From the NCBI GenBank assembly GCA_000431215.1, contig HF985561.1, positions 16,594 through 80,593 of the forward strand: a stretch of 64,000 nucleotides of DNA, read 5' to 3'. A program made the position numbers and the translations under genes. Below the pieces are notes generated by a model. The model was given only the letters and a program-made list of their open reading frames with translations. It made no database searches and had not been told where the DNA came from. This document shows positions 46,452 to 56,761 of the stretch, in pieces. This DNA is from Prevotella sp. CAG:1031. GTDB taxonomy: Bacteria; Bacteroidota; Bacteroidia; Bacteroidales; Muribaculaceae. Within the stretch, counting starts at the first letter, position 1. Each line of letters opens with the position of its first letter.

Positions 46452-47756
46452 TTATTTATATTTCACCCAACGCATCAGCTCTTTAAGATTCGGTTTCTTG
46501 CCATACATGAAGATTCCGACACGATAGATCTTTCCTGCCATCCATATAATGAACAGAGTCGAGACTATCAGTATGGCGATCGACAGCACAATCTCCCAGG
46601 CGGGGATTCCGAACGGAACGCGAGCCATCATTACCATGGGCGACGTCAGCGGGAACATCGACAGCCAGAAAGCCACGGGTCCCATCGGGTCGTTGGCAGC
46701 CTGGAAAGAGAATATCAGGCCGAGGATGATTGGGATAGTGATAATCGTAGTGAGCTGGCTGGCATCCTGAATGTTGTCGATGGCCGACCCGATTGCGGCG
46801 AACAGAGCCGAATAGAGAAGGAAGCCGAACACGAGGAAGAGCATCAGCACAAACATTATTCCCATCATGTAGCCGATATTGCCGAACATTGCGAAAGCTT
46901 TCACGAGATCGATGTCGGAGCTGACGGCGTCGAGATTTCCGGCATTGGCCGAAGCTATGTCGGCGGCAAGCTCAGGCGGAATGACAGCCGGCAACACAAA
47001 CGTGATCATCGCTCCCATCAGAACAGTCCAGATGACAATCTGGGTCAGCGCCACCAACGCGACACCGACAATCTTGCCCATCATGAGCTGAGAGGGCTTG
47101 ACACTCGACACAACCAGTTCGAGCACACGGTTGCCCTTCTCTTCGATAATCGAGGTCATCACCATCTGACCATAGATCAGCAGGAACATATAGAGCACGA
47201 ATGTCAGCAATATGCCGAGTCCAAAGCTCAGTCCGGCCGACGATTCCTCGTCGCTCTCCTTGTCGTTTCGCTTGCTCGAAAGAACGATTTCGCTGTGGAC
47301 TTTGTCGAGAATCTCCGACAGATTGTCAATATTATACTGACGCAGACGGATATCCTCGATAGTGGAGTTGATCTGGCCGGTAATATTCTCTTCGAGCGAT
47401 ATCGAAGAAGGGCCGTTGGTGAAGAGCCGCACTTTGGCATTCTCAGCCTCGACGACATCGCGCGGAATCACCAGAACACCCGTGCAGTCATCGCGGCGGA
47501 GAGCCGAGTCGACAGAAATGCCTGAGGTGGCGGTGTAACGCACATTCTCGTCACTTTTAAGATGAGGGACTATCACTCCCGAATTGTCGATTACAAGTAT
47601 ATCGCTCTGCGACTGGCCACCGAAGAAGAGCATGGCCGAGGGCGCGACCATCAGCATCAGCATCAGCACGGGCATCAGCAGAGTGGTTATCAGAAAACTT
47701 TTCTTGGCGACGCGCTCGCGATATTCGCGTTCAATAACAATGCCGAGATTATTCAT
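46452..47756 (-). CDS. ABC-2 type exporter permease (NatB/YhaP-like)
   Basis: 434 residues from ATG 47756, which overlaps the upstream ATPase stop by 8 bp; an earlier in-frame start lies inside the ATPase gene and is less likely. A first membrane helix (SFLITTLLMPVLMLMLMVAP) is followed by a large external domain (about 65-200), then five or six C-terminal helices including GNRVLELVVSSVKPSQLMMG and IPIILGLIFSFQAANDPMGP. This is the NatB/ABC2_membrane_3 plan for export of sodium ions or small toxic compounds. The substrate is not predictable. It pairs with the ATPase at 47749. Confidence 0.88.
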   Translation of the reverse strand: MNNLGIVIEREYRERVAKKSFLITTLLMPVLMLMLMVAPSAMLFFGGQSQSDILVIDNSGVIVPHLKSDENVRYTATSGISVDSALRRDDCTGVLVIPRDVVEAENAKVRLFTNGPSSISLEENITGQINSTIEDIRLRQYNIDNLSEILDKVHSEIVLSSKRNDKESDEESSAGLSFGLGILLTFVLYMFLLIYGQMVMTSIIEEKGNRVLELVVSSVKPSQLMMGKIVGVALVALTQIVIWTVLMGAMITFVLPAVIPPELAADIASANAGNLDAVSSDIDLVKAFAMFGNIGYMMGIMFVLMLFLVFGFLLYSALFAAIGSAIDNIQDASQLTTIITIPIILGLIFSFQAANDPMGPVAFWLSMFPLTSPMVMMARVPFGIPAWEIVLSIAILIVSTLFIIWMAGKIYRVGIFMYGKKPNLKELMRWVKYK

Positions 47757-48714
47757 TGGTAAGCTGATTTTCGGATTCAACATTCGCGCCGGCATTGTTG
47801 CTGCCGACGGCGCGGATAAACACATCGTTCATCGATGCTGTCGCAGGTGAGAACGAACGCAGTTCGACAGCCTCGTTGGCCGCAGCGATAAGTTCACGCT
47901 CGTTTTTATCGGGATTGATCTTCAGCGACAGCTCGAAGTAGTCTTCAGGGAGTTGCTTTATGTCGAACTCACCGGCCAGCGGGGTCAGCGCTCTGACAAG
48001 CCCGGTGGCGTCGCCGCGGAACCTGAAGGCATATCGTCCGTGGCAATAGGTGCGCCGGATTTCTTCGACACTGCCCGTCAATATGTTGTGGCCGTTGTTG
48101 ATAAGCGTGATATTGTCGCATATTTCTTCGACACTCGACATATTGTGGGTGCTGAATATGATTGTCGACCCATTGTCGCGCAACCTGAGAATCTCATCTT
48201 TCAGAAGATTGGCGTTGATCGGGTCGAAACCGCTGAAAGGCTCGTCGAAGATAAGCAGTTTCGGCTCGTGGAGCACAGTGACAATGAACTGCACCTTCTG
48301 GGCCATACCCTTCGACAGCTCTTCGATTTTCTTGTTCCACCAGTCCGAAATGCCGAACCGCTCGAACCATGAGCGCAGACGGCGTGTGGCCTCTGCCTTG
48401 CTGAGCCCTTTGAGGCGAGCAAAGAACACAGCCTGATCCCCCACTTTCATTTTTTTGTAGAGACCGCGTTCCTCGGGCAGATAGCCTATGTTCGAGACAA
48501 GATCGGCGGTCAGCGGCTTTCCATCGAAAAAGACTTCGCCGGAGTCAGGTGCCGTGATATGGTTGATGATACGGATCAGTGTGGTCTTGCCGGCACCGTT
48601 CGGACCGAGAAGACCGTAGACACTGCCACGCGGCACTTCGAGCGACACATCGTCGAGAGCCACATGGTTGGTGAACGCCTTGGTGACGTTTTTGACAGAC
48701 AGGATTGATTCCAC
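47749..48714 (-). CDS. ABC exporter ATP-binding protein (NatA-like)
   Basis: 321 residues. Walker A is GPNGAGKTT, the Q loop is NIGYLPEERGLYKKM, the signature is LSKGMAQKVQF, Walker B is LLIFDEPFSGFD and the switch is IIFSTHNM. The C-terminal ~80 residues carry the DUF4162-type extension (FDIKQLPEDYFELSLKI) common in exporter ATPases. It drives the permease at 46452, with which it overlaps. The 189 bp upstream hold a terminator for mutAB but no clear -7 box. Confidence 0.92.
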   Translation of the reverse strand: MESILSVKNVTKAFTNHVALDDVSLEVPRGSVYGLLGPNGAGKTTLIRIINHITAPDSGEVFFDGKPLTADLVSNIGYLPEERGLYKKMKVGDQAVFFARLKGLSKAEATRRLRSWFERFGISDWWNKKIEELSKGMAQKVQFIVTVLHEPKLLIFDEPFSGFDPINANLLKDEILRLRDNGSTIIFSTHNMSSVEEICDNITLINNGHNILTGSVEEIRRTYCHGRYAFRFRGDATGLVRALTPLAGEFDIKQLPEDYFELSLKINPDKNERELIAAANEAVELRSFSPATASMNDVFIRAVGSNNAGANVESENQLTNE

Positions 48715-48849
48715 CTTAATAAAAGAATAGAGAATAGATTACTTGTTACTTTTACCTCATTAGACGCAACTTTTCCCCGAAAGTTTCACCGGGCAGTTAT
48801 AAAATTTATAACTCTTATAACTTAGGGCAGGCTGTTGAAAAATAATGCA

Positions 48850-48876
48850 GCAGGGCGGCGCTCAGCGCCGCCCTGC
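48850..48876 (-). terminator. Intrinsic terminator after mutAB
   Basis: A 13-bp perfect inverted repeat (GCAGGGCGGCGCT at 48850-48862 with AGCGCCGCCCTGC at 48864-48876) is followed on the minus strand by an AT-rich tract with T runs. Confidence 0.85.
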
Positions 48877-48903
48877 CTGTGTCAGTTCTGGGGAGTTCGG
48901 TTA

Positions 48904-51039
48904 TCAGTCTTCGGGCTTGAGAAGCTCAAGCATCTTGATAGCCGAAGTGGGAATGCGTGTGCCGGGGCCGAAGATGGCTGCTACACCTGCCTTGTAGAGG
49001 AAGTCGTAGTCCTGGGCAGGGATAACGCCGCCGGCGGTGACCATGATGTCGTCGCGGCCGAGTTTCTTAAGCTCGGCGATAACCTGCGGAATGAGCGTCT
49101 TGTGTCCGGCAGCCAGAGAGCTGACGCCGAGGATGTGGACGTCGTTCTCGACAGCCTGACGGGCTGCCTCGGCGGGAGTCTGGAACAGCGGGCCCATGTC
49201 GACGTCGAAACCGCAGTCGGCATAACCGGTTGCTACGACCTTGGCGCCGCGGTCGTGGCCGTCCTGACCCATCTTGGCGATCATGATACGCGGCTGACGA
49301 CCTTCGCGCTTGGCAAATTCCTCACACATCTGACGCGCTTTCTCAAAGTCGGCGTCGTTCTTTGTTTCGTTTGAATACACTCCTGAGATTGTTCTGATTA
49401 CAGCTTTGTAACGTCCGACGACCTCTTCGCAGGCCGACGAGATTTCACCGAGGGTGGCGCGTACGCCGGCAGCCTTGACGGCGAGGTCGAGAAGATTGCC
49501 TTTCTTTGTGCGCACACATTCTGTGATTGCTTCGAGAGCTTTCTTGACGGCTTCGTTGTCGCGACGGCTCTTGAGATCTTCGAGGCGGGCAACCTGTTCG
49601 TTGCGCACTTCGGTATTGTCGATCTCGAGAATATCGATGGGATCCTCGTGTTCGAGACGGTATTTGTTGATACCGACGATGGTCTGGCGTCCGGAGTCGA
49701 TGCGGGCCTGGGTGCGGGCCGAAGCTTCTTCGATACGGAGCTTGGGAAGACCGGTCTCGATAGCTTTGGCCATACCGCCGAGCTTCTCGATTTCCTGAAT
49801 ATGCTCCCATGCGCGGTGGGCGATCTCGTTGGTGAGGGCTTCAACATAGTAGCTGCCGGCCCAGGGATCGACCTGCTTGGTGATCATCGTCTCTTCCTGG
49901 ATATAGATCTGGGTGTTACGGGCGATACGGGCGCTAAAGTCGGTAGGCAGTGCGATAGCCTCGTCGAGAGCGTTGGTGTGGAGGCTCTGAGTGTGTCCCA
50001 GGGCGGCGCCCATGGCTTCGATACAGGTGCGTCCTACGTTGTTGTAGGGATCCTGCTCGGTGAGCGACCATCCCGATGTCTGCGAGTGGGTGCGCAGGGC
50101 GAGCGATTTGGGGTTCTTCGGGTTAAACTGCTTGACGATCTTTGCCCAGAGCATGCGGGCGGCGCGCATCTTGGCGATCTCCATGAAGAAGTTCATGCCG
50201 ATAGCCCAGAAGAACGACAGACGCGGAGCGAACTGATCGATGCTCATTCCGGCGTTGACACCGGCACGCAGATATTCGAGACCGTCGGCCAGGGTATAGG
50301 CCAGCTCGATGTCGGCCGTAGCGCCGGCTTCCTGCATGTGGTATCCCGAAATCGAGATAGAGTTGAATTTCGGCATATTCTGCGAGGTGAACTCGAAGAT
50401 GTCGGCGATAATGCGCATCGAGAACTCGGGAGGATAGATATAGGTGTTGCGCACCATGAACTCCTTCAGAATGTCGTTCTGGATTGTACCGGCCATCTCG
50501 TCGAGTTTCGCGCCCTGCTCAAGGCCGGCGTTGATGTAGAAGGCGAGCACGGGGAGCACTGCGCCGTTCATTGTCATCGAAACCGACATCTTATTCAGAG
50601 GAATACCGTCGAACAGAACCTGCATGTCTTCGATCGAGCAGATCGACACGCCGGCTTTACCTACATCGCCTACAACGCGCTCATGGTCGGCGTCGTAGCC
50701 ACGGTGTGTAGCGAGGTCGAAGGCAACCGAAAGGCCTTTCTGTCCCGAAGCAAGGTTGCGGCGGTAGAAAGCGTTCGATTCTTTTGCGGTCGAGAAACCG
50801 GCATACTGGCGAATTGTCCAGGGGCGCATGGGATACATGGCGCTGTAGGGGCCGCGCAGGAACGGGGGCAGGCCGGCTACATAATCGAGGTGTTCAAGCC
50901 CTTCGAGGTCGTCTTTGGTGTAGACGGGCTTCACGGGAATCATCTCGGGGGTGAGCCAGTCTTCACCCTTGGGCAGAGGTGCGTGCTTGTCGCCGAAAGC
51001 GTCGCGCGCAATATCGATAGTCTTAAAATCGGGTTTCAT
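48904..51039 (-). CDS. mutB: Methylmalonyl-CoA mutase large subunit
   Basis: 711 residues. The N-terminal TIM barrel includes [20 protein letters not shown] and [20 protein letters not shown], with the catalytic Tyr and His regions. The C-terminal cobalamin domain has the base-off B12 motif [10 protein letters not shown] at about residue 595 and [11 protein letters not shown]. It interconverts succinyl-CoA and (R)-methylmalonyl-CoA, the key step in propionate production from succinate. It follows mutA by 28 bp in the same operon. meaB and the epimerase are not in the window. Confidence 0.97.
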   Translation of the reverse strand: MKPDFKTIDIARDAFGDKHAPLPKGEDWLTPEMIPVKPVYTKDDLEGLEHLDYVAGLPPFLRGPYSAMYPMRPWTIRQYAGFSTAKESNAFYRRNLASGQKGLSVAFDLATHRGYDADHERVVGDVGKAGVSICSIEDMQVLFDGIPLNKMSVSMTMNGAVLPVLAFYINAGLEQGAKLDEMAGTIQNDILKEFMVRNTYIYPPEFSMRIIADIFEFTSQNMPKFNSISISGYHMQEAGATADIELAYTLADGLEYLRAGVNAGMSIDQFAPRLSFFWAIGMNFFMEIAKMRAARMLWAKIVKQFNPKNPKSLALRTHSQTSGWSLTEQDPYNNVGRTCIEAMGAALGHTQSLHTNALDEAIALPTDFSARIARNTQIYIQEETMITKQVDPWAGSYYVEALTNEIAHRAWEHIQEIEKLGGMAKAIETGLPKLRIEEASARTQARIDSGRQTIVGINKYRLEHEDPIDILEIDNTEVRNEQVARLEDLKSRRDNEAVKKALEAITECVRTKKGNLLDLAVKAAGVRATLGEISSACEEVVGRYKAVIRTISGVYSNETKNDADFEKARQMCEEFAKREGRQPRIMIAKMGQDGHDRGAKVVATGYADCGFDVDMGPLFQTPAEAARQAVENDVHILGVSSLAAGHKTLIPQVIAELKKLGRDDIMVTAGGVIPAQDYDFLYKAGVAAIFGPGTRIPTSAIKMLELLKPED

Positions 51040-51067
51040 TGTTATCGTTTATAAGGGTGAAGATGGA

Positions 51068-52930
51068 TTATTTCAAAAGGCGGCGGTTGAAGTCGAGCAG
51101 TGTGTCGAGGACATTGCAGCGGACATGAACGAAGTCGTTGATGCCGATAGCTTTGAGGTCGTCCATGCAGGCAGGAGCACCGGCAACGACAAATTCTGCG
51201 CGGCCGTCGAGATATTTGAAGGCTGCGGGAGCGAGTTCGGCATATTCGTCGTCGCTCGAGCAGAGGACAACGATGTCGGCTCCGGCTGCGAGAGCGGCGT
51301 CGACGCCTTCTTCCACGGTCTTGAAGCCGTTGTTGTCGATAATCTGATAACCGGCACAGCCGAAGAAGTTGCCCGAGAACTGGGCGCGGGCCAGACGCAT
51401 GGCGAGATTGCCGATCGTGAGCATGAACACTTTCGGACGTTTTTCGGCATGTTCGGTTGCAAGGCGGAGAGCTTCGAAGGCACTGGCCGCACGGGTATTG
51501 GGAAGGCCCTTGGCCGAAGCTGCTTCTTCGCCGTGGCCGCATCCGCAGGCATTCGAGCCGGCGTCACAGACGATCTTGTCGGCGGCCATTTCGTTGACAT
51601 TGGGGAACTGGTTGGTTCCGAGCAGGCTTTCCTTGCGACGGGCGACGTCGGTGTGGCGTTTGGCCGAGGTCTCGCGGATAACGCTCTGAATCTTGTCGTT
51701 GTCGATGTTGGCGAGGAAACCGCCGTTCTCTTCGACTTCGAGGAATACTTTCCATGCCTGTTCGGCGATTGCTACGGTGAGAGTCTCAACATAATAGCTG
51801 CCGCCGGCGGGATCGACAACCTTGTCGAGGTGGCTTTCCTCCTTGAGAAGGAACTGCTGGTTGCGGGCTATGCGCTCGCTGAAATCATCGGCGGGCTTAT
51901 AGCAGACATCGAACGGAGTTGTCGTTATCGAGTCGACACCGGCCAGAGCAGCCGACATTGTCTCGGTCTGGCTGCGCAGCAGGTTGACGTAGGCGTCGTA
52001 GATAGTCTGGTTGAAGCGCGAGGTGATAGCGTGGACGTGCATCTTGCAGCTGCAGTCGCAGGCGGGCTCATATTTCTTGACGATCTGAGCCCAGAGCATA
52101 CGGGCTGCGCGGAATTTGGCAAGCTCCATGAAGTAGTTCGAGCTTACACCCATATTGAATTTGATGCGCTTTGCTACTGTGTCAGCGTCGAGACCGGCCT
52201 CGGTAAGCATTGTCATCCACTGTGCGCCCCAGCTCAGAGCATAGCCGAGTTCCTGATAGATATAGGCACCGGCATTTGAGAGCACATAGGAGTCGACTGC
52301 CAGAAGGCGCAGACCCTTGACATCGGCGGCGGCTTCGATCATCTCTTTTGCCATTGCGGCGATATCGCCGGCGAAAGGTTCGCCGTGACGAAGGGCGCGA
52401 CGCATCGGGTTGAAATCGATCGAACCGCGAAAATCGGCTGTCCAGCCTTTCTTCCCGAGGAATTCAACGAGAACGCGCGTCAGGCGCAGAGCTGTTTTCG
52501 GGCAGCAGCTGAAGTTGATTTCCACAGCGGGAACATCGATGTCCTTCAGGAGTGTCTCGAGAGTCTCGACAGTGGGCTCGCCTTCGATCTTGAAACCGAG
52601 AGAGGTGATGCCTTTCTTGAGCACGTCGAGAGCCGTGGCATTGCACTGCTCGGGGGTCTCGCCCTGAATCTCCTGGCGTGTCAGCCAGTCGTTGTCGGTG
52701 CGTGTGCCGCGTACAAAGGGATACTCGCCGGGGAGCGATCCTGTTGTTTTCAGGTCTTCGATGTCCTCGCGACGGTACATGGGCTGCACATTGAACCCTT
52801 CGGATGTGCGCCAGACAAGTTTCTTGTCAAAGGGGGCACCTTTGAGGTCAGCCTCTACCTTTGCGCGCCATTCCTCTGTCGAAACAGGCGGAAACATGTC
52901 AAACAATCGTTCTTTCTTTTCTTCTGCCAT
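51068..52930 (-). CDS. mutA: Methylmalonyl-CoA mutase small subunit
   Basis: 620 residues from ATG 52930 (MAEEKKERLFDMFPPVS); an earlier in-frame ATG at 52963 adds 11 residues and is less likely. The barrel is similar to MutB (GVSSNYFMELAKFRAARML), but the C-terminal domain lacks the DxHxxG B12 motif (VFMLTIGNLAMRLARAQFSG), as expected for the non-catalytic subunit. It forms the heterodimer with MutB. A canonical TTTG-N19-TAnnTTTG promoter lies 67 nt upstream of the start. Confidence 0.95.
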   Translation of the reverse strand: MAEEKKERLFDMFPPVSTEEWRAKVEADLKGAPFDKKLVWRTSEGFNVQPMYRREDIEDLKTTGSLPGEYPFVRGTRTDNDWLTRQEIQGETPEQCNATALDVLKKGITSLGFKIEGEPTVETLETLLKDIDVPAVEINFSCCPKTALRLTRVLVEFLGKKGWTADFRGSIDFNPMRRALRHGEPFAGDIAAMAKEMIEAAADVKGLRLLAVDSYVLSNAGAYIYQELGYALSWGAQWMTMLTEAGLDADTVAKRIKFNMGVSSNYFMELAKFRAARMLWAQIVKKYEPACDCSCKMHVHAITSRFNQTIYDAYVNLLRSQTETMSAALAGVDSITTTPFDVCYKPADDFSERIARNQQFLLKEESHLDKVVDPAGGSYYVETLTVAIAEQAWKVFLEVEENGGFLANIDNDKIQSVIRETSAKRHTDVARRKESLLGTNQFPNVNEMAADKIVCDAGSNACGCGHGEEAASAKGLPNTRAASAFEALRLATEHAEKRPKVFMLTIGNLAMRLARAQFSGNFFGCAGYQIIDNNGFKTVEEGVDAALAAGADIVVLCSSDDEYAELAPAAFKYLDGRAEFVVAGAPACMDDLKAIGINDFVHVRCNVLDTLLDFNRRLLK

Positions 52931-52997
52931 TGTAATAATGAAGCGTTTTTTATGACGGGACAAAGCGCCCCGTAGATAATAGGTTAACTTTGTGACG

Positions 52998-53028
52998 CAA
53001 AATTACAAATGTTTTGTTTCCTCGCAAA
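52998..53028 (-). promoter_or_regulatory. Promoter of mutAB
   Basis: On the minus strand TTTG (53025-53028) is followed after exactly 19 nt by TAATTTTG (52998-53005), the canonical Bacteroidetes promoter. The leader before mutA is about 60 nt. Confidence 0.8.
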
Positions 53029-53078
53029 AAATCCGGCCAAAAATCCGCTAAAAATACCGTTCCGGAGCCCGTGACGGC

Positions 53079-53690
53079 TCAAAGATAGCGCGGTTCGGAG
53101 GGTTCGGTCGCCGCCGGATAGAGTCTGACACACCCGTCGAGGTCTCGGGGCGTTTGGTCGACATACTTCACGCTCCAGCGGAACATATATGGCAACAGCC
53201 TCCAGAGATTTATTTTCAGGCCCTTTTCAATAGGCTCGATCGCGAAGCGGCTTTCGCTGTCGGTCAGGCGCAGCGTTATGTCGCGCGGACGGCAAAGAGC
53301 GGTTCCGCGATCGGTCATGTCGGTGTAGATCTGCCCTATGTAGGTGTCGGCACGGGCTGTCGCCGCGAGATAGCCCATGACTGTTCCGGGACGCACGGCC
53401 CGGTCAGGGCTTTCAACAACTACCATAGCATATACCGAGGCACCGGCCGCTCCGGCCCTGAGCTGTCGGCGCTCTATAGCCACACGGCCCCCGTCGGACG
53501 CAAAACGCCACAGACCTTCGATGCGCTCCATGGCGCCGGCACCGAGTCGGGCAATAACCAAGCTGTCGCTGTCATAGCCTTCGAGACGTTCGGAAACATC
53601 AGGCAGGCAGGTCTTCGAGGCGTCGGGACGGACGGCCTGACAGACAAACGATGTCAGCAAAGCTATTGTCAGCAGCAGAGTCCGGCCCAT
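53079..53690 (-). CDS. Secreted protein, unknown function
   Basis: 203 residues. A signal peptide (MGRTLLLTIALLTSFVCQA) is followed by a single globular domain. Patterns such as AMERIEGLWRFASDGGRVAI, then VVVESPDRAVRPGTVMGYL, then RGTALCRPRDITLRLTDSES alternate short strands and suggest a small beta-barrel or lipocalin-like fold. I do not recognise a named family. It starts 5 bp after the stop of the DUF3078 outer-membrane protein and is almost certainly co-transcribed with it, so an envelope role is likely. Confidence 0.7.
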   Translation of the reverse strand: MGRTLLLTIALLTSFVCQAVRPDASKTCLPDVSERLEGYDSDSLVIARLGAGAMERIEGLWRFASDGGRVAIERRQLRAGAAGASVYAMVVVESPDRAVRPGTVMGYLAATARADTYIGQIYTDMTDRGTALCRPRDITLRLTDSESRFAIEPIEKGLKINLWRLLPYMFRWSVKYVDQTPRDLDGCVRLYPAATEPSEPRYL

Positions 53691-53695
53691 GAAGT

Positions 53696-54982
53696 TCAGA
53701 GTGTCGAGAACCGATAGTTGAAGCCGAACGACAGGACTTCGTTAATCTGCCACAGATGCCATCTGGAATTCTCCACGCGCGGCGTCGACGAGTCGTAGCG
53801 CAGTCTGAACTGGAGCTGGGTCGACAGGAACCGGTTGATGTCGAAGGTGACGGTATTCTCCCAGTCGCCCTGAATATAGCTGTAGTCGGTGAAGATGAAC
53901 AGCCGCGTGGTGTAATGGATATTATAATTGATAGTAGCCTCGAACTTCACCTCGGCCGAGCTACCGAATTCGTGAGCCACACGATGACCGGCGTCGATAT
54001 TGTAGTTCACAGGATCCATCCTGCGGTTGAGGCAGGTCTTCATATTCCACGACAGCGGCGACACCGAGGCGTCGAACTTCACCGTCTTGCGCTTGTTGAC
54101 ATTGCTGTAGGTCATACCGAGACCGACATTCAGCTCGCCCGGCGACATGAACGCTGCTTTCAGATCGGGATTGTTTATCTCGAAAGAGTGGAAAAACTGG
54201 GTCTTGAACATCGCCGTCACCGAATAGAACCATTTTTTCGCGGCGCGCACACCGAATTTGGCATTCAGCTGCAAGAGGTCTTCGGCAATATTGTAGTTCC
54301 TCAGCGAGTCTTCGGGGGTTCCGTGGATATTAAGCTTGTATGAGGCAGAAAACTCAGCCAGAAGATTCGGATGATAGTTGCGGTTCAGCTTGACGTCGAA
54401 GTTGAGATTGACGAGCATTGTCAGGTTGTTAGATCCTCCCTGATACCAGTTCGGCGACACGTAGGCCTGGGCGAACTGAAGGCGCCCGTCGAAGAGATGT
54501 ATCCAGTGGCGTTTCTTGATTTCGTCGGCCTTGAGCTCGCCGATTTTCGGGGCCGTGATAATTCCGTCGTCTTCAACGAACGTCAGCCGCGCCGTCAGCG
54601 GATCGACAACTGCATGATATTTTCGAGGCGGCTCGGGCAGAAGCGCCTCTACGTAGTGCACCTGTTCCGGATTGGCTATCATGAAGCGCTGTCGCGCCTG
54701 ACGTATCATGGCGTTCTGGAAAACGGCATCGTCAAGCCAGTCGAACGCTGTCGACTCGAACAGCGAGTCGCTGGGCGATGGGGTCGTCAGCGACAGCGTG
54801 TCGCCGATGTCATAACGGTCGAACACTGCCGTGCGCAGCTCATAGTCGGGAAGCTGCCTGTGATGCCTGAGCGTTATAAGATAGGGATTGGCCACAACCG
54901 AGTCTTCGGCCGCGAAAATGTCCTGAGCTGTTGCTGAGCCAACAGCGGCGAGCAAGAATGCGATGAAAAGTTTCAGTCTCAT
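53696..54982 (-). CDS. DUF3078 outer-membrane beta-barrel protein
   Basis: 428 residues from ATG 54982 (MRLKLFIAFLLAAVGSATAQ signal peptide; a longer in-frame start lies beyond the promoter). The hallmark NWYQGGSNNLTMLVNLNFD of DUF3078 is present, followed by many amphipathic strands with aromatic ends (LLAEFSASYKLNIHG, KKWFYSVTAMFKTQFFH, TRLFIFTDYSYIQGDWEN) and a terminal FGFNYRFSTL typical of outer-membrane barrels. Function of the family is unknown. A full promoter ends 9 nt before the ATG. The secreted protein at 53079 follows in the same operon. Confidence 0.85.
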   Translation of the reverse strand: MRLKLFIAFLLAAVGSATAQDIFAAEDSVVANPYLITLRHHRQLPDYELRTAVFDRYDIGDTLSLTTPSPSDSLFESTAFDWLDDAVFQNAMIRQARQRFMIANPEQVHYVEALLPEPPRKYHAVVDPLTARLTFVEDDGIITAPKIGELKADEIKKRHWIHLFDGRLQFAQAYVSPNWYQGGSNNLTMLVNLNFDVKLNRNYHPNLLAEFSASYKLNIHGTPEDSLRNYNIAEDLLQLNAKFGVRAAKKWFYSVTAMFKTQFFHSFEINNPDLKAAFMSPGELNVGLGMTYSNVNKRKTVKFDASVSPLSWNMKTCLNRRMDPVNYNIDAGHRVAHEFGSSAEVKFEATINYNIHYTTRLFIFTDYSYIQGDWENTVTFDINRFLSTQLQFRLRYDSSTPRVENSRWHLWQINEVLSFGFNYRFSTL

Positions 54983-54991
54983 AATCCGCTG

Positions 54992-55022
54992 CAAAGTTAG
55001 CGAAAAAACGCGCCCTGCCAAA
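54992..55022 (-). promoter_or_regulatory. Promoter of the DUF3078 operon
   Basis: On the minus strand TTTG (55019-55022), 19 nt, then TAACTTTG (54992-54999). The ATG at 54982 begins 9 nt after the box, so the leader is only a few bases. Confidence 0.8.
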
Positions 55023-55076
55023 AACCAACAGGCTATATGTCGTGATTCTGAAAACAACGTGCGCGGCCTGCAAAGC

Positions 55077-55099
55077 GGGGCCGCCCGATGGGCAGCCCC
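55077..55099 (-). terminator. Hairpin terminator after the RNase G gene
   Basis: On the minus strand a 10-bp stem, GGGGCTGCCC with GGGCGGCCCC and loop ATC, lies 28 nt after the stop at 55127. One G-T pair; no long T run follows. Confidence 0.6.
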
Positions 55100-55126
55100 G
55101 TAATGGTCTGGGATGTGTGGGAGGCC

Positions 55127-56761
55127 TCAGGAGGTCTCTTCACTGTTTTTCGAGCGTTCTTTGGCTTTAGTTTTCGATTTTGTGGCCGACGAGTCGACAT
55201 CTTTCTCTTCTTTAAGGTCGATCTCTTCGCCATTTTTGTCGACGACACGATATTGAAGATAGGCCAGCGACTGATCGGGCATGACACGGAATTTATTACC
55301 GTATTCCATTCTCCAGCGCCGATACATGCTGATAAGTCCTTTCTTCAGATATGCGTCGACGAAAGGATGGACGTAGAGAATGAACCCGCTCTGGCGCAGA
55401 TCGCCGGTCAGATATGCCACTTTCTCCTTGAGGACGTCGGTGAACAGCAGCGACGGTTGCACTTTGCCTTTTCCGTAACACGACGGACAATCTTCGGCTG
55501 TCACGATGTCCATTGCCGGGCGCACACGCTGGCGCGTTATCTGCATCAGTCCGAATTTACTGAGCGGCAATATGTTGTGGCGGGCGCGGTCATTCACCAT
55601 AAGCTCGCGCATGTGGTCGTAGAGCTTCTGGCGGTGTTCGGCCTTGTTCATGTCGATATAATCGATGACAATGATGCCGCCCATGTCGCGCAGGCGAAGC
55701 TGACGCGCTATCTCGTCGGCGGCGCGCATATTGACTTCGAGAGCGTTGGTTTCCTGATCGTTCGAGGCCTTGGAGCGGTTGCCGCTGTTTACGTCTATGA
55801 CATGGAGAGCTTCAGTGCTCTCGATAATAAGATAGGCGCCGCTTTTGAACGAGACGGTTTTTCCGAACGAAGATTTTATCTGCCTGGTTATTCCGAAATG
55901 ATCGAAGATCGGCTCGGGCTTCTCGTAGAGCTTTACGATATCGGTGCGCTCGGGGGCGATCAGTTCAACGTATTTGCGAATCTGGCCGTAGACCTCTTCG
56001 TTGTTGACATGAATACTTTCGAAAGAGGGGCTGAAGACGTCGCGCAGCATGCCGACTATGCGGCTTTCTTCTTCAAACACAAGGGCCGGAGGGGTCGCCT
56101 TGCGGGCTTTGGCAAGCGTTTCTTCCCAACACTTGAGCAGTGTTTTCAGCTCGTTGTTGAGCTCCGCGACCTTTTTACCTTCGGCCGAAGTGCGTATGAT
56201 TATGCCGAAGTTCTTGGGCTTGATTGCCTCGAGTATGCGCCGCAGGCGCAGCTTTTCCTCTGTAGTCTTTATTTTCTGGGATATCGAGATCTTGTCACCG
56301 AACGGAATGAGAACCATATACCGGCCTGTGAAAGTGATCTCTGTTGTCAGGCGTGGCCCTTTCGACGAGATGGGCTCTTTAACAATCTGAACCAGAAGCT
56401 GCTGCCCCTGCTTGAGGGCGTCGACGATTGTGCCGTGTTTGTCGATGTCGGCTTCGCGTTTTATGCGCGACACCTGAGGCATTTTATTTTTATCGTCGAG
56501 GGCTTCTTCGAGGAATTTGGCGTATGTCGAAAACTGAGAGCCGAGGTCGAGGTAGTGAAGAAACGCATCTTTTTCATGGCCAACATTGACAAAGGCGGCA
56601 TTCAGGCCGGGCATGAGCTTTTTAACCTTTGCCAAATAGATATCACCCACAGCATAGGCCGTAGTGCGCCCCTCTTTCTGGAGAGACACCAGACGCGAGT
56701 CTTCGGTCAGAGCTATGGCCACATCCTTTTTCTGCACGTCGACAATAAGTTCGCTTTGCAT
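55127..56761 (-). CDS. rng: Ribonuclease G/E family
   Basis: 544 residues. An S1 RNA-binding domain lies at about 35-120 (AVGDIYLAKVKKLMPGLNAA), followed by the RNase H-like core with the catalytic aspartates in IDVNSG and GGIIVIDYIDM, and the zinc link CPSCYGKG that joins subunits. It processes ribosomal RNA 5' ends and degrades mRNA. The C-terminus is Lys-rich and acidic without a large RNase E scaffold, so RNase G is the better name. Length and start (MQSELIVDVQKKDV) are typical of Bacteroidetes homologues. Confidence 0.93.
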   Translation of the reverse strand: MQSELIVDVQKKDVAIALTEDSRLVSLQKEGRTTAYAVGDIYLAKVKKLMPGLNAAFVNVGHEKDAFLHYLDLGSQFSTYAKFLEEALDDKNKMPQVSRIKREADIDKHGTIVDALKQGQQLLVQIVKEPISSKGPRLTTEITFTGRYMVLIPFGDKISISQKIKTTEEKLRLRRILEAIKPKNFGIIIRTSAEGKKVAELNNELKTLLKCWEETLAKARKATPPALVFEEESRIVGMLRDVFSPSFESIHVNNEEVYGQIRKYVELIAPERTDIVKLYEKPEPIFDHFGITRQIKSSFGKTVSFKSGAYLIIESTEALHVIDVNSGNRSKASNDQETNALEVNMRAADEIARQLRLRDMGGIIVIDYIDMNKAEHRQKLYDHMRELMVNDRARHNILPLSKFGLMQITRQRVRPAMDIVTAEDCPSCYGKGKVQPSLLFTDVLKEKVAYLTGDLRQSGFILYVHPFVDAYLKKGLISMYRRWRMEYGNKFRVMPDQSLAYLQYRVVDKNGEEIDLKEEKDVDSSATKSKTKAKERSKNSEETS

